A stretch of 64,000 bases of DNA from assembly GCF_002355335.1 (NCBI RefSeq), contig NZ_AP014946.1, forward strand, positions 3,797,501-3,861,500, in the 5' to 3' direction. This document shows, piece after piece, positions 16,801 through 26,882 of the stretch (position 1 is its first letter; each line of letters begins with the position of its first letter). Made by a program: the position numbers and the translations under genes. The notes beneath the pieces are model-generated. The model worked only from the letters and a program-made list of their open reading frames with translations, had not been told where the DNA came from and ran no database searches. Source of the stretch: Variibacter gotjawalensis (lineage in GTDB: Bacteria > Pseudomonadota > Alphaproteobacteria > Rhizobiales > Xanthobacteraceae).

Positions 16801-19110
16801 ATGGCGCGCGGCCACGCTGCGAGCGCATCTGCACGTCCTGATTCCATAAAAGGGCTTGCGCAGGCAGTCGCAAACCCGACGTATCGTCGGCTGGTCACAG
16901 CCGAGCCTTTGATGCGCCGGGCGGTACCCGTGCTTATCGTCGCCTTCCTGGTGACGATCGGCATAGGTGCGATCGTCCAGATGCTGGAACAACGACGACA
17001 ACATCTTTCAGATTCGCGCGCGGAAATCGAGATCCTCGGCGAACTCATCGGCGAACGCATCGAGCGCGAGCGGCCTTCGGCCGGCTTGACCAATGCGCAG
17101 CAGATTCTGGAAGCCAGCATCAATCACATCGCGGCGCGCGGCCGCCGCGCTTTGCTGACCGATCCGAACGGCAAGATCGTCGCGACCTGGCCACAGAACG
17201 ATCCGGCGCGCGGCCAGAATTTGCTCGAAGTCGTCGGCGCCGATCAGCCGCTGACGACATTCGGCGCTCGCGCCGGCGCGATGGAGATCACACTGGCGGA
17301 TCGCACCGACGCTTTCGCGACGATCCGCAGCTTGTCCTATCCGTTCGGTCAGATCGCCGTCGTGCAGACGCGCGCCAGCGTACTCTCGCCATGGCGGGCA
17401 GACGCCGCGCTCACCGTCACGCTGTTCGCGACCACCGGCTTCATCCTGCTGATCCTTGGCTTCGCCTTCCACTGGCAGGCGACGCGCGCTCGCGAAGTCG
17501 ACATCATTTTCGACACTGTGCGTGGACGTATCGATACGGCGCTCAACAGCGGCCGTTGCGGACTTTGGGACTGGGATTTGGGCCGCGGTCGCATCTTCTG
17601 GTCGCGCTCGATGTTCGACATGCTCGGCCTCGAGCCGCGCGACGACCTACTCACCTTCGCAGAAGTCGCCGCGCTGGTGCATCCGGACGATACCCAGCTC
17701 GCCGACATCGCGCTGCGCTGGAACGGCGACGAAGGCGAGGTCATCGAAAAGTCGTTCCGCATGCAGCACGCCAACGGCAGTTGGGTGTGGCTGCGCACGC
17801 GCTGCGAACACGTTCAGCAATCCGGCAACGTCGATGGCCACATCGTCGGCATCGCGGTCGACATCACGGACCAGAAGGATCTCGCCGCCACCACGGCCAC
17901 CGCCAACGAGCGCCTGCGTGACGCCATCGAGGCGATCTCGGAAGCCTTCGTGCTCTGGGATTCGAACAATCGCCTCGTGCTTTGCAACTCGAAATTCCAG
18001 ACGCTCAACAACCTCCCGGATGAATCGATCCGCCCCGGCCTGCCCTATCGCCAGGTCATCGCCTCCGGCGTTCAGCCAATCGTCCGCACCTCGCTCGCCG
18101 ATGAATCGCACCACGCGCAGGGCGGCTTGACCTTCGAAGCGCAGCTCGACGACGGCCGCTGGCTCCAGATCAGCGAACGCCGCACGCACGACGGCGGCTT
18201 CGTCTCGGTCGGCACCGACATCACGCTGCTCAAGCGCCACGAAGAAAAGCTGCTCGAGAGCGAGCGGCAACTGGTCGGCATGGTTCTCGACCTGAAGAAT
18301 TCGCAGCATGCCCTCGAGCGCAAGACCGACGAGCTCTCCAAGCTCGCCGAGAACTACAACGTCGAGAAAATCCGCGCCGAAGACGCCAACCACGCGAAAT
18401 CCGAATTCCTTGCCAATATGAGCCACGAGCTGCGCACGCCGCTTAACGCCATCATCGGCTTCTCGGAGATCATGACGTCAGGCATCTTCGGTCCGATGGC
18501 CGAGCGCTATCACGAATACTGCCGCGACATTTCCGAGAGCGGCCGCTATCTGCTCGACGTCATCAACGACATTCTCGATATGTCGAAGATCGAAGCCGGC
18601 CGCGTCGATCTCGCCATCGAGGAATTCGAGCTCAATGCCGTCGTCGCCGAAACGCTGCGCATCATGTCGCCGCGCGCGCAAGACAAGCGCCTCGCGCTCA
18701 GTGTCGACATTCAGCCGAACCTCATGCTCTCGGCCGATCGCCGCAGCGTGAAGCAGATCATCCTCAACCTGCTCTCCAACGCCGTGAAGTTCACACCGGA
18801 CGGCGGGAAGATCGCGGTCCACGGCTCACGCCGCGGCAACACGATGTTCATCTCGCTGCAGGACAGCGGCATCGGCATCCCGGAGCATGCGCTCAAAAAG
18901 ATCGCGCGGCCGTTCGAGCAGGTGCAGAGCCATCTGACCAAAAATCACCAAGGCTCCGGCCTCGGCCTCGCCATCGCGAAATCGCTCGTCGAACTTCACA
19001 ATGGATCGATGCAGATCCGCTCGAAGCAAGGCGTCGGCACGCTCGTCTCGATCAAGCTGCCGGGCGTCGCCGCTACCGCGGCACATCACCGCCCCGCAAT
19101 CGCGAGTTAA
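16801..19110 (+). CDS. PAS-domain sensor histidine kinase, PleC-like
   Basis: 769-residue membrane kinase. An N-terminal transmembrane helix (about 40-62), an extracytoplasmic segment and a second helix (about 200-225) precede PAS modules (one around 245-355 with [22 protein letters not shown], another around 375-480) and a coiled stretch. The HisKA box [19 protein letters not shown] starts at residue 540 (His542); the ATPase has [14 protein letters not shown] and [18 protein letters not shown]. Neighbourhood matters: in Sinorhizobium the kinase next to glnE and the degP/cyc block is PleC, the DivK phosphatase/kinase of the cell cycle. Assignment as PleC is therefore synteny plus motif inference. 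AGGAGG lies seven bases before the ATG. Its stop overlaps the convergent glnE stop. Confidence 0.8.
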   Translation: MARGHAASASARPDSIKGLAQAVANPTYRRLVTAEPLMRRAVPVLIVAFLVTIGIGAIVQMLEQRRQHLSDSRAEIEILGELIGERIERERPSAGLTNAQQILEASINHIAARGRRALLTDPNGKIVATWPQNDPARGQNLLEVVGADQPLTTFGARAGAMEITLADRTDAFATIRSLSYPFGQIAVVQTRASVLSPWRADAALTVTLFATTGFILLILGFAFHWQATRAREVDIIFDTVRGRIDTALNSGRCGLWDWDLGRGRIFWSRSMFDMLGLEPRDDLLTFAEVAALVHPDDTQLADIALRWNGDEGEVIEKSFRMQHANGSWVWLRTRCEHVQQSGNVDGHIVGIAVDITDQKDLAATTATANERLRDAIEAISEAFVLWDSNNRLVLCNSKFQTLNNLPDESIRPGLPYRQVIASGVQPIVRTSLADESHHAQGGLTFEAQLDDGRWLQISERRTHDGGFVSVGTDITLLKRHEEKLLESERQLVGMVLDLKNSQHALERKTDELSKLAENYNVEKIRAEDANHAKSEFLANMSHELRTPLNAIIGFSEIMTSGIFGPMAERYHEYCRDISESGRYLLDVINDILDMSKIEAGRVDLAIEEFELNAVVAETLRIMSPRAQDKRLALSVDIQPNLMLSADRRSVKQIILNLLSNAVKFTPDGGKIAVHGSRRGNTMFISLQDSGIGIPEHALKKIARPFEQVQSHLTKNHQGSGLGLAIAKSLVELHNGSMQIRSKQGVGTLVSIKLPGVAATAAHHRPAIAS

Positions 19111-22103
19111 CGCGAACCCGAAATCGCCGTCTCCAGAATCGTCCGGAACGTCTCGCGCACCTTGCGCTGTGTCTCGATCAAATGCGCATCCAGCGTCGCG
19201 AAATCCGGCAAGTCCGCCGCGCGCGCCAGCAGCTTCTTCGGCTCACTTGTTGCAGTCTTCGGATCGAACAGCGATCCAACCAAATAGAGCCGCAACACCT
19301 GCGTCAAATCCTGGTAAAGCGTTATCGCCGGCCGCAGGACTTCGGCATGCTCCAGCGGCAGCACGCCAAGCCGCAACGCCTTCTCCAGCACGCCCGCCGT
19401 CGCCGTATCGAGAATGCCCGGATGCTTGTGCGCGTGAACGAGCTGCAGATATTGCGCGATGAATTCGATATCAATCAGCCCGCCCGCCGCGGTCTTGAGA
19501 TCCCAGCGGTCGCTCTCGCCCTTCTCGGCCGCGATCGCCTCGCGCATTTCCAGCACGTCCGCGGCGATCACCGAAGCTTCACGCTTGCGCTGCAGCACCT
19601 TCGCGATGGCGGCGTTCACGCGCGCCGTGAATTTTGGCGATGACGACAGGACACGCGCACGCGTCAGCGCCATATGCTCCCACGTCCACGCTTCTTCTTT
19701 CTGATAGGCCTCGAACGCGTCGAGCTTCGTCGCGACCGGCCCGGAGCGCCCCGATGGCCGCAGCCGCATATCGACGGGATACAGCGCGCCGTAGTTCGTT
19801 TGCGCCGTCAGCGCCGCGATCAGCCGCTGCGTCAGCCGCGAGAAATATTGGCTGCCGTAGAGCGGCTTCGTGCCGTCCGACTCGGCATTCTCGCCCGCGA
19901 AATCGTAGACGAGGATAAGATCGAGATCGGATGCCATCGTCATCTCGCGGCCACCGAGCTTGCCCATCGCGATGACGGCGGTCTCCTGCCCCTTCACGCG
20001 CCCATGCGTCTCGATGAAGCGCTGCGTGATCGAGGCATCGACCTCGCGCACCAGCACGTCGGCGAGCTCCGCGAAGGATTGCCCCGCTTGCCGCGCCGGC
20101 AGCGTGCCCGAGAGAATACGTGTGCCGAGCAGAAACACTTGCTCCTGCTTGAACAAACGAATGCGGTCGAGGAAATCTTCGTAGGAGAGCGCATCGCCGA
20201 GCGCGGAGCGCAGCATCTCGGTCAGCTTCTCGTCGTCCGGCAATGCGCCGAAGAAAGCCGGGTCGATCAGCGCGTCCATCACGCCCGGATGCTCGCTCAG
20301 CGCGTCCGCGAGACGCGGCGAAATGCCTAGGATGAGTGCGAGCAGCGAGACGAGGCTCGGATTCTGCCGCAGCAACGACAACAAACGCGCGCCGCCATGC
20401 AAATTCTGCAGAAATTTGTCGAGCGCCTGCAGCGCGCCGTCCGGGTCTTCGGCGCGCGAGATGTGGCTCAAGAAAACCGGAACGAGTTCTTTCAGATGCG
20501 ATTGCGCAAGCTCGCCGCGCAGCGCACCGCGCTTCGCCGCGAACCAGCCGCGCACGATGCCGGAGACTTCGAGCGCGCGCTTGAAGCCCATCTCGACCAA
20601 GCGGTCGAGCGTCTCGCGATCGTCGCGTTCCGCCGGGAACGCAAGTTCGCGCTGCCCCGGCGCCGCGCCGATGCTGCCTTCGAACAGCTGCCCGTAATGC
20701 CGTTGCACTTTGCGCAGATGCTTGAGCAAATCGGTCGCGAAGGCATCGCGATCCTCGTAGCCCAGGAACCGCGAGAATGCGTTCAGTTCGGCGGGATCGG
20801 ACGGCAGCGAATGCGTCTGCTCGTCGTTCATCATCTGCAAGCGATGCTCGACGCCGCGCAGGAAGATGTAGGCCTCGCGCATATCGTCGCGCGCTTCCTT
20901 CTTGATCCAACCGCCCTCGGTCAGACCATCCAGCATCTCCAGCGTTTCACGCCCGCGCAATTCCGGATGCCGGCCACCGGCAATCAACTGCTGCGTCTGC
21001 GCGAAGAACTCGATCTCGCGAATGCCGCCGCGGCCGAGCTTGATGTTGTGCCCTTCGACCGCGATTTCATCGTGGCCGCGGAAGCTGTGGATCTGCTGCT
21101 TCATCGCCTGCACGTCGGCGATGGCCGCATAGTCGAGATATTTGCGCCAGATGAACGGCGTCAGCGCTTTGAGGAAAGCGTCACCGGCCGGAATATCGCC
21201 GGCGCACGGCCGCGCCTTGATCAGTGCCTGCCGCTCCCAGTTGAGGCCGACGCTCTCGTAGTAACCGAGCGCCGCACCGGTCGAGAGCGCGATCTGCGTC
21301 AGCCCCGGATCGGGCCGCAAACGAAGATCGACGCGGAACACGTAACCGTCGACCGTCCGCTCCTGCAGCATCTTCGCGAGATTGCGCGTGAGCCGCACGA
21401 AAAACGGCGCCGCCTCGTCGCGGTCGACAAGCGTGCACGCATCCGCATCGTAAAGGCAGATGAGATCGATATCGCTCGAGTAGTTGAGTTCGAAGCCGCC
21501 CATCTTGCCCATCGCAAGCACGATGTAGCCGGAGCCGACCTCCGGCCGCGCCGGGTCAGGCGCACGCATCTTCTTTTTGCGCACCGCCTCGCCGAGCAGG
21601 AAACGCAGCGCGAGCGTGATCGACATGTCGGCGAGTTCGGTCAGCGCATGCGTCACGCGCGGCATGATCCACGCGCCGCCGATATCCGCGAGCGCGATCA
21701 GCAGCGCCGCCTCGGCTTTCATGTGCCGCAGGATGCTCGTCGCGTCGGCTTCGTCCTCGGCCTTCGCGATCTTCTGCTTGGCCTCGGCAAGGATCGCGAC
21801 GAAGCGCGCATCCGGGTCGCTGTTCAAAGCGCGCAGCAGCCGATCCGCGTCGTGATTGACGAGATCCCAGAGATAGGGCGAACCGCCCGCAATGCCCTCG
21901 ACCATCGCTTGGCCGAGCGGATGCTCGTCGAGCAGCGCTTTAAGTTCCTTGCGGCTCGCCGAGCGCGCCTTGTCCCAGTCGCGCATGCGCCGGCGCATCG
22001 CTTCGTCGTCCGCCACCTTCGGGGCGCGGGTGAAGCGGGAAATCAGCGTTTCGGTCGCGGACAGCGGCTTTTTAGTCGATTTCGGGGACGGTTTGGCCTT
22101 CAT
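19107..22103 (-). CDS. glnE: Bifunctional glutamine-synthetase adenylyltransferase / adenylyl-removing enzyme
   Basis: 998-residue enzyme that adds AMP to or removes it from glutamine synthetase in response to PII. Two nucleotidyltransferase modules are visible: N-terminal deadenylylase with GSGYIVLAMGKMGGFELNYSSDIDLICLYD-type sequence (about residues 190-220) and C-terminal adenylylase with IAMGKLGGREMTMASDLDLILVYD. Both keep the G-G-x(n)-S-D-D/L-D metal motif. The PII-uridylyltransferase-like helical linkers lie between. Length is close to that of rhizobial GlnE. Its ATG overlaps the stop of the upstream histidine kinase by four bases, so it is the last gene of the minus-strand run degP / regulator / kinase / glnE. 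Confidence 0.95.
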   Translation of the reverse strand: MKAKPSPKSTKKPLSATETLISRFTRAPKVADDEAMRRRMRDWDKARSASRKELKALLDEHPLGQAMVEGIAGGSPYLWDLVNHDADRLLRALNSDPDARFVAILAEAKQKIAKAEDEADATSILRHMKAEAALLIALADIGGAWIMPRVTHALTELADMSITLALRFLLGEAVRKKKMRAPDPARPEVGSGYIVLAMGKMGGFELNYSSDIDLICLYDADACTLVDRDEAAPFFVRLTRNLAKMLQERTVDGYVFRVDLRLRPDPGLTQIALSTGAALGYYESVGLNWERQALIKARPCAGDIPAGDAFLKALTPFIWRKYLDYAAIADVQAMKQQIHSFRGHDEIAVEGHNIKLGRGGIREIEFFAQTQQLIAGGRHPELRGRETLEMLDGLTEGGWIKKEARDDMREAYIFLRGVEHRLQMMNDEQTHSLPSDPAELNAFSRFLGYEDRDAFATDLLKHLRKVQRHYGQLFEGSIGAAPGQRELAFPAERDDRETLDRLVEMGFKRALEVSGIVRGWFAAKRGALRGELAQSHLKELVPVFLSHISRAEDPDGALQALDKFLQNLHGGARLLSLLRQNPSLVSLLALILGISPRLADALSEHPGVMDALIDPAFFGALPDDEKLTEMLRSALGDALSYEDFLDRIRLFKQEQVFLLGTRILSGTLPARQAGQSFAELADVLVREVDASITQRFIETHGRVKGQETAVIAMGKLGGREMTMASDLDLILVYDFAGENAESDGTKPLYGSQYFSRLTQRLIAALTAQTNYGALYPVDMRLRPSGRSGPVATKLDAFEAYQKEEAWTWEHMALTRARVLSSSPKFTARVNAAIAKVLQRKREASVIAADVLEMREAIAAEKGESDRWDLKTAAGGLIDIEFIAQYLQLVHAHKHPGILDTATAGVLEKALRLGVLPLEHAEVLRPAITLYQDLTQVLRLYLVGSLFDPKTATSEPKKLLARAADLPDFATLDAHLIETQRKVRETFRTILETAISGSR

Positions 22104-23509
22104 GCCCCCGTTTGTGGCATTGCGGCACGGGGCAGCGCAATCACCGCTTTGAGACCCGGCGCATTATCTTCGAGGTTCACTTTCCCGCCATGCACCCTGG
22201 CGACGGCCGAGACGAGGCTGAGGCCGAGGCCCGAACCCGGCGCGGAGCGGCTCGATTCAAGGCGAACGAAGCGTTCGAGCGCGCGGCTGCGGTCGGCTTC
22301 CGGAATGCCGGGCCCATTGTCTGCAACCGAAAGGAGAACCTCGCCGTCCGTCTGCTGCGCCGACACCGTGATGCGCGCGCGCGCCGTTTCGCCGTCGCGC
22401 TTCGCCCCATACTTGATCGCGTTGTCGACGAGATTCGCGATCGCCTGACTGACCAGCTCGCGGCTACCCGTCATCATCAGGCCCGGCTCCGCCTCGACGA
22501 CGAGCGATATTCCCTGCTCTTCCGCCAGCGGCTCGTAGAGTTCGCCGACATCGTGCGCGACCTGCGCGGCGTCGAACTCCTTCACGGGTCCTTGCGCCTG
22601 TCCGGACTCGGCGCGCGCGATCATCAGCAGCGCGTTGAAGGTCTGGATCAGCCGGTCGGATTCGTCGATCGTCGCCTCCAGCGCGGCGCGATAATCCGTG
22701 TCACTCTTCGCCGTGCGCAGAGCCGCCTCGCAGCGATTGCGCAGCCGCGTCAGCGGCGTCTTGAGATCGTGCGCGATGTTGTCGGACACCTCTTTGAGGC
22801 CGGACATCAGCGCCTCGATGCGCTCCAGCATCGCGTTGAGGTGGCTCGCGAGGCGGTCGAACTCGTCGCCCGTGCCGGTCACGCGCAAGCGCCCCGACAG
22901 ATTGCCGGCCATGATCGTCTGCGTCGTGTCGGTCATTGCATCGACGCGGCGCAGCACGCGGCGCGTGATGAAGAAGCCGCCGGCAAGCCCGAGGATGATC
23001 ACAACCGCGATCGACCACCGCCCGGCCGAGAGCACGATCTCGTTCAGCCGTTCGCGTTCTTCAAGGTCTCGGCCGACCAGCAGACGGTAGCCGCCCTGCA
23101 GATGGAAGACGCGCACCAGCGCGCGCTCGGGCCTCGCCTGCGAGTCGTCGAGCCGCCGATACGATGTCTCGGTCCAGCCCGGCTTGTCGAGAATGCCGGC
23201 GTCGAGCGGCACGATATTGCCCGCGACGCCTTCGCCATTCGCACTCGTCACGAGATAGAGACTAGAGCCCGGCCGCCGCGAGCGTCCGTCAACGATCAGC
23301 ACCAGCCGGCGTAGCCCGGCCTGCCGGTATTGCTCGGCAAGACCGAGAATTTCGGCGTCGACCGTCTGCGTGATTTGCTCCGTGATGAGCCGCTTCGTGT
23401 TCCACGCGAAATAGCCGAGCAGCAGCGCGGCGAAGAGCGCGAACACGGTCAGATAGAGCAACGACAGCTTGAACGCTGTCGTGCGAAGGAATTTACCGAG
23501 CGCCGTCAC
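22100..23509 (-). CDS. Two-component sensor histidine kinase (OmpR-partner class)
   Basis: 469-residue inner-membrane kinase. Transmembrane helices are at about 12-35 and 165-190, flanking a periplasmic sensor domain of about 130 residues; a HAMP follows (RRVDAMTDTTQTIMAGNLSGRL). The phosphoacceptor box is SDNIAHDLKTPLTRLRNR; ATPase motifs are NLVDNAIKYG, VADNGPGIPEADR and GSGLGLSLVSAVARVHGG. It overlaps its cognate response regulator upstream by 17 bases and glnE downstream by four. The pair sits beside degP, as in other rhizobia; an envelope-stress input is plausible but unproven. Confidence 0.9.
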   Translation of the reverse strand: MTALGKFLRTTAFKLSLLYLTVFALFAALLLGYFAWNTKRLITEQITQTVDAEILGLAEQYRQAGLRRLVLIVDGRSRRPGSSLYLVTSANGEGVAGNIVPLDAGILDKPGWTETSYRRLDDSQARPERALVRVFHLQGGYRLLVGRDLEERERLNEIVLSAGRWSIAVVIILGLAGGFFITRRVLRRVDAMTDTTQTIMAGNLSGRLRVTGTGDEFDRLASHLNAMLERIEALMSGLKEVSDNIAHDLKTPLTRLRNRCEAALRTAKSDTDYRAALEATIDESDRLIQTFNALLMIARAESGQAQGPVKEFDAAQVAHDVGELYEPLAEEQGISLVVEAEPGLMMTGSRELVSQAIANLVDNAIKYGAKRDGETARARITVSAQQTDGEVLLSVADNGPGIPEADRSRALERFVRLESSRSAPGSGLGLSLVSAVARVHGGKVNLEDNAPGLKAVIALPRAAMPQTGA

Positions 23510-24173
23510 GGATCATGTATCCGGCACCGCGGATGGTGTGCAGCAGCGGCGGCGTGAAGCCTTTGTCGATCTTCGAGCGCAGCCGCGAGATGTGCACGTC
23601 GATGACGTTGGTCTGCGGGTCGAAATGATAATCCCAGACATTCTCCAGCAGCATCGTGCGCGTCACGACCTGCCCGGCATGCTTCATCAAATACTCGAGC
23701 AGGCGAAACTCGCGCGGCTGCAGCACGATCTCGGTGCCGTTGCGCGTCACCTCATGCGAGAGACGGTCGAGCGAGAGGTCGGCGACGCGATACGACATCT
23801 CCTCGCTCTTGCCCGTCGGCCGGCGCGACAGCACTTCGACGCGCGCAAGCAATTCGGAGAAAGCGTACGGCTTGGTGAGGTAGTCGTCGCCGCCGGCACG
23901 CAAGCCTTTGACGCGATCGTCGACCTGACCGAGCGCCGACAGAATCAGAACCGGCGTCGTGATATTCTTCGTCCGCATCGCGCCGATGATCGAGAGTCCG
24001 TCGCGCTTCGGCAGCATGCGGTCGACGATAACGACGTCGTGCTCGGCTTCGAGCGCCAGCGCGAGACCCTGCTCGCCATCGTGGACCGCATCCGCAACAT
24101 GGCCCACCTCGCGAAACGCTTTCACGAGATAGTCCGCCGCGTCCTTATCGTCCTCGATGATCAGAATCCGCAT
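23493..24173 (-). CDS. OmpR-family response regulator
   Basis: 226-residue regulator. The receiver domain begins MRILIIEDDK with acidic pocket DD, phospho-acceptor Asp51 (IVDRMLP) and Lys in LTKPY. A winged-helix Trans_reg_C domain occupies the C-terminal 100 residues (LQPREFRLLEYLMKH, NVIDVHISRLRSKI, IRGAGYMI). The start at 24173 gives the canonical MRIL; a longer in-frame extension to 24230 or 24308 lacks a convincing ribosome site. It is co-transcribed with the downstream kinase. A terminator separates it from degP upstream. Confidence 0.92.
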   Translation of the reverse strand: MRILIIEDDKDAADYLVKAFREVGHVADAVHDGEQGLALALEAEHDVVIVDRMLPKRDGLSIIGAMRTKNITTPVLILSALGQVDDRVKGLRAGGDDYLTKPYAFSELLARVEVLSRRPTGKSEEMSYRVADLSLDRLSHEVTRNGTEIVLQPREFRLLEYLMKHAGQVVTRTMLLENVWDYHFDPQTNVIDVHISRLRSKIDKGFTPPLLHTIRGAGYMIRDGAR

Positions 24174-24306
24174 GTCGCCGTCTTTGGTCGCTTCAGAGGG
24201 GGCAGAAGCTAGCGTGTCGCGCTCCGCCATGCCAGTCGGCGCAGCGCGCGGGCTGAGGATTACACGGGACAAACTGATATCGCGGAACACCATCGACCTG
24301 ACCCAC

Positions 24307-24340
24307 AAAAAAGGGCGGGGACGGACCGAAATCCGTCCCC
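24307..24340 (-). terminator. Rho-independent terminator of degP
   Basis: On the minus strand a perfect nine-base stem GGGGACGGA / TCCGTCCCC with a six-base loop (24317-24340) is followed by GCCC and a run of six T (24307-24312). It lies 155 bases downstream of the degP stop and before the response regulator start, so degP and the regulator are probably separate transcripts. Confidence 0.8.
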
Positions 24341-24404
24341 GGGGGCTACCCCATCGGCGGGGGCGACATTTGCCGACAGAACATCCCCAACTGAATTGAA
24401 GTGG

Positions 24405-24444
24405 ATGGAGGTGCGCCCCCTCGTCCAGTGCAGCGCACCTCCAT
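24405..24444. repeat. 12-base inverted repeat in the degP 3' region
   Basis: ATGGAGGTGCGC at 24405-24416 and its exact reverse complement at 24433-24444 enclose 16 bases. No T-run follows on either strand. It may stabilise the degP transcript end upstream of the terminator. Confidence 0.5.
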
Positions 24445-24495
24445 CTCCGCCCGCCGCCGAAGCGAATTCACGAGCGGTGACTACTCTTGAGCGGC

Positions 24496-26037
24496 TTAGC
24501 CTTGAGCAATCGGCAAAGCCACGAAACGGCTGCTGTCGCCGGACTTCACGCGCACCAGCACGCTCTTCTTGCCTTTCGCATCCGAAAGCGCCTTACGGAC
24601 TTCGGAAGCGCTCGACACCGGTGCACCGGCAACTTCGAGGATCACGTCGCCGGACTTGAAGCCGCGTTCCGCAGCCGGGCTCGACGGCTCGACTTCGGTG
24701 ACGACGACGCCGTCCTTCCCGGCACCGGCGACAGACGCCGCCGGAGCGAGGCGAAGGCCAACCACCGGAGCGCCGGCAGCCGGCACCTCGCGATCTTCCT
24801 GCGCTTCGGCGCGCTGCTGGCGTTCCGCCGGCAGCTCACCGAGTTTCATCGTCAGCGCCGTTTCCGAGCCATTGCGGAAGACGCCGACCTTCACATTCTC
24901 GCCCGGCGACAGCGCGCCGATCTTCTTGGCGAGGTCGCGCGCATCCTTCACGGGCTGGCTGTTGACAGACACGATCACGTCACCCGATTTGATGCCGGCC
25001 TTGGCGGCCGGGCCGTCACGCTGCGGGTCCGCAACGAGGGCGCCCTGCTCGCTCTTGAGCCCGAGGCTTTCGGCAATCTCTGCCGTCACCGGCTGAATCT
25101 GAACGCCGATCCAACCACGCGAGACCTGACCCTTATCCTTCAACTGCGCGACGACGCTGCGCACGGTGTCCGCGGGAATCGCGAACGCGATGCCGACGTT
25201 GCCGCCCGACGGCGAGTAGATCGCCGTGTTGACGCCGATCACGTTGCCGTCAACGTCGAAGGTCGGGCCGCCCGAGTTGCCCTTGTTCACCGGCGCATCG
25301 ATCTGGATGAAGTCGTCATACGGACCGGCGCCGATGTCGCGGCCATTTGCCGAGACGATGCCGGCCGTGACCGTACCGCCGAGACCGAACGGATTGCCGA
25401 CCGCGAGAGCCCAATCGCCGACGCGCGGCAGCTTCTCAGCCAGCGGCACGAACGGGAAGTTGTTGCCCTCGACTTTCAGCAGCGCGAGGTCGGTACGCGG
25501 ATCAGTGCCGATCACCTTCGCGGCGTAAGTCTTGCCGTCGTCCATCTTGACCTCGACGGACGCGCCCTGCGCGACGACGTGATTGTTCGTCACCGCATAG
25601 CCGTCACGCGAGATGAAGAAGCCGGAGCCTTGCGACATCGAGAACTGGCGCGGAGCCGGACGGCCTTCGCCGCGGCGGCCACCGCCACGCGGCGCCATCT
25701 GGCCTTCGCCATCACCGAAACCGAAACGCTTGTAGAAGCGCTCCATCGGCGAACCCGGTGGGAACGGCGAGTTGCCGTCCATCTCGGCGCCCATCGAGGC
25801 GTTCTCGACCTTGACGCGGACCGCGAACACGGCCGGCTTCACCTTCTCGACGATGTCGGCGAAGCTCGCCGGACGCGTCGCGAGCGCCTGGGCATGAGCC
25901 GGCGCGACGAGGAAATTCGTTTGCGAGGATTGCGGGACAGCAAAAATCGTCAGCGCACCGATGGCGGCACCGGCGGCGAGCATGGCAACGCCGCGAGAGA
26001 CGATCGACTTACGGCGGGCTTGATGGATTTCAGACAT
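24496..26037 (-). CDS. degP: DegP/HtrA-family periplasmic serine protease-chaperone (Do family)
   Basis: 513-residue protease for misfolded envelope proteins. An N-terminal hydrophobic export segment (about 15-38, ending PAHAQA) is followed by the trypsin-like domain with catalytic His in AVTNNHVV, Asp in DPRTDLALLKV and Ser in NKGNSGGPTF. Two PDZ domains follow (around 300-385, SRGWIGVQIQPVTAEIAESLG; and 410-500, PAAERGFKSGDVILEVAGAPV). The linker before the protease is glycine/arginine-rich (APRGGGRRGEGRPAP). All catalytic residues are present. It is flanked upstream by an intergenic repeat and the ccm operon and downstream by its own terminator and a two-component pair. Confidence 0.95.
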   Translation of the reverse strand: MSEIHQARRKSIVSRGVAMLAAGAAIGALTIFAVPQSSQTNFLVAPAHAQALATRPASFADIVEKVKPAVFAVRVKVENASMGAEMDGNSPFPPGSPMERFYKRFGFGDGEGQMAPRGGGRRGEGRPAPRQFSMSQGSGFFISRDGYAVTNNHVVAQGASVEVKMDDGKTYAAKVIGTDPRTDLALLKVEGNNFPFVPLAEKLPRVGDWALAVGNPFGLGGTVTAGIVSANGRDIGAGPYDDFIQIDAPVNKGNSGGPTFDVDGNVIGVNTAIYSPSGGNVGIAFAIPADTVRSVVAQLKDKGQVSRGWIGVQIQPVTAEIAESLGLKSEQGALVADPQRDGPAAKAGIKSGDVIVSVNSQPVKDARDLAKKIGALSPGENVKVGVFRNGSETALTMKLGELPAERQQRAEAQEDREVPAAGAPVVGLRLAPAASVAGAGKDGVVVTEVEPSSPAAERGFKSGDVILEVAGAPVSSASEVRKALSDAKGKKSVLVRVKSGDSSRFVALPIAQG

Positions 26038-26221
26038 TCATTCTTCTCCAGGGATCGTAAGGCGCGCCAGGGGATGCGCCGTGTTCATGGAGAGGAAGAT
26101 GGGGGAGCGCGCCTTACGGCGCTCTGTCGGAGGAATTAAAGTTTGTTCATCTAGGACAAGCGGCAATCCTGCCCAATCCCAGCACCTAACCGCCGTCATG
26201 GCCCGCTTCATTCAGCACGGA

Positions 26222-26362
26222 GCTGGTCATCCCGGGGCGCGCTTGCGCAGCAAGCTGCGAGCCCGGGATCCATAAACACTATTCTATCGATGCGGCAGGG
26301 AATATGGATCCCGGGCTCGCGTGGCTCGCTACGCGAGCGTCACGCGCCCCGGGATGACCAGC
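26222..26362. repeat. Long intergenic inverted repeat (REP/BIME-like)
   Basis: The 371-base gap between ccmH and degP holds no gene. Its centre carries a 141-base imperfect palindrome: arm GCTGGTCATCCCGGGGCGCG starting at 26222 is mirrored by CGCGCCCCGGGATGACCAGC ending at 26362, and the inner parts (CCCGGGATCCATA / TATGGATCCCGGG) also pair. The GTCATCCCGG...CCGGGATGAC termini recur at 60029-60189, so this is a dispersed non-coding family. No coding function. Confidence 0.8.
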
Positions 26363-26408
26363 GACAGGTCGGCTTCTTTGGAAACATTCTGGCGATGTAC
26401 GAAATGCG

Positions 26409-26882
26409 CTAAAGCGACTTTTCGCTCAACAACGCTTCAAGACGCTCTTTCTCGTCGGGCCGCAATTCAAGCGTCTTCGCAACGTCGCGACGCCGCTTTG
26501 CCGCGAAGAATACGACGACACCGCCGATGAGAACGACCAGCAGCGGCGCGGCCCACAACAGGGCCGTGCTGCTCGAAAGCCGCGGGCTCAGCAGCACGAA
26601 CTCACCGTAGCGAGCGACGAGAAAATCACGCACCTGCTCGTCGCTGTCGCCGGCCGTCAGACGCTCGCGAACGAGCACACGCAGATCGCGCGCGAGCGGC
26701 GCATCGGAATCGTCGATCGATTGGTTCTGACACACCATGCAGCGCAGCTGCCGCGACAGCGCGCGCGCCCGCGCTTCGAGCGCGGCGTTCGGCAAAACTT
26801 CGTCCGGGAGCACGGCCCGCGCCTCGAACGGCGAAAGCGCCGCGAGCGCAACCAACGCGGCGAAGAGAAACGCGCGCATCAT
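26409..26882 (-). CDS. ccmH: Cytochrome c-type biogenesis protein CcmH (CycL)
   Basis: 157-residue membrane-anchored thioredoxin-like reductant of apocytochrome c. A signal peptide (about 1-23) precedes the periplasmic domain with the LRCMVCQNQSI redox motif (Cys48, Cys51). A transmembrane helix at about 107-128 and a short cytoplasmic tail (LRPDEKERLEALLSEK) follow. Length equals that of rhizobial CycL. It is the last gene of ccmI-ccmF-ccmE-ccmH order on the minus strand read as I, E, F, H, and its ATG overlaps the ccmF stop. Works with CcmF in heme ligation to the CxxCH sites of exported cytochromes. Confidence 0.95.
   Translation of the reverse strand: MMRAFLFAALVALAALSPFEARAVLPDEVLPNAALEARARALSRQLRCMVCQNQSIDDSDAPLARDLRVLVRERLTAGDSDEQVRDFLVARYGEFVLLSPRLSSSTALLWAAPLLVVLIGGVVVFFAAKRRRDVAKTLELRPDEKERLEALLSEKSL

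Noticed and set aside
20397-22448. Long open plus-strand frame of about 680 codons opposite glnE
   Set aside because: Arginine/alanine-rich shadow of the high-GC glnE coding strand; the glnE frame has clear domains and conserved motifs.
24487-26139. Open plus-strand frame of 550 codons opposite degP
   Set aside because: Same effect of high GC; composition is unnatural and degP is certain on the other strand.
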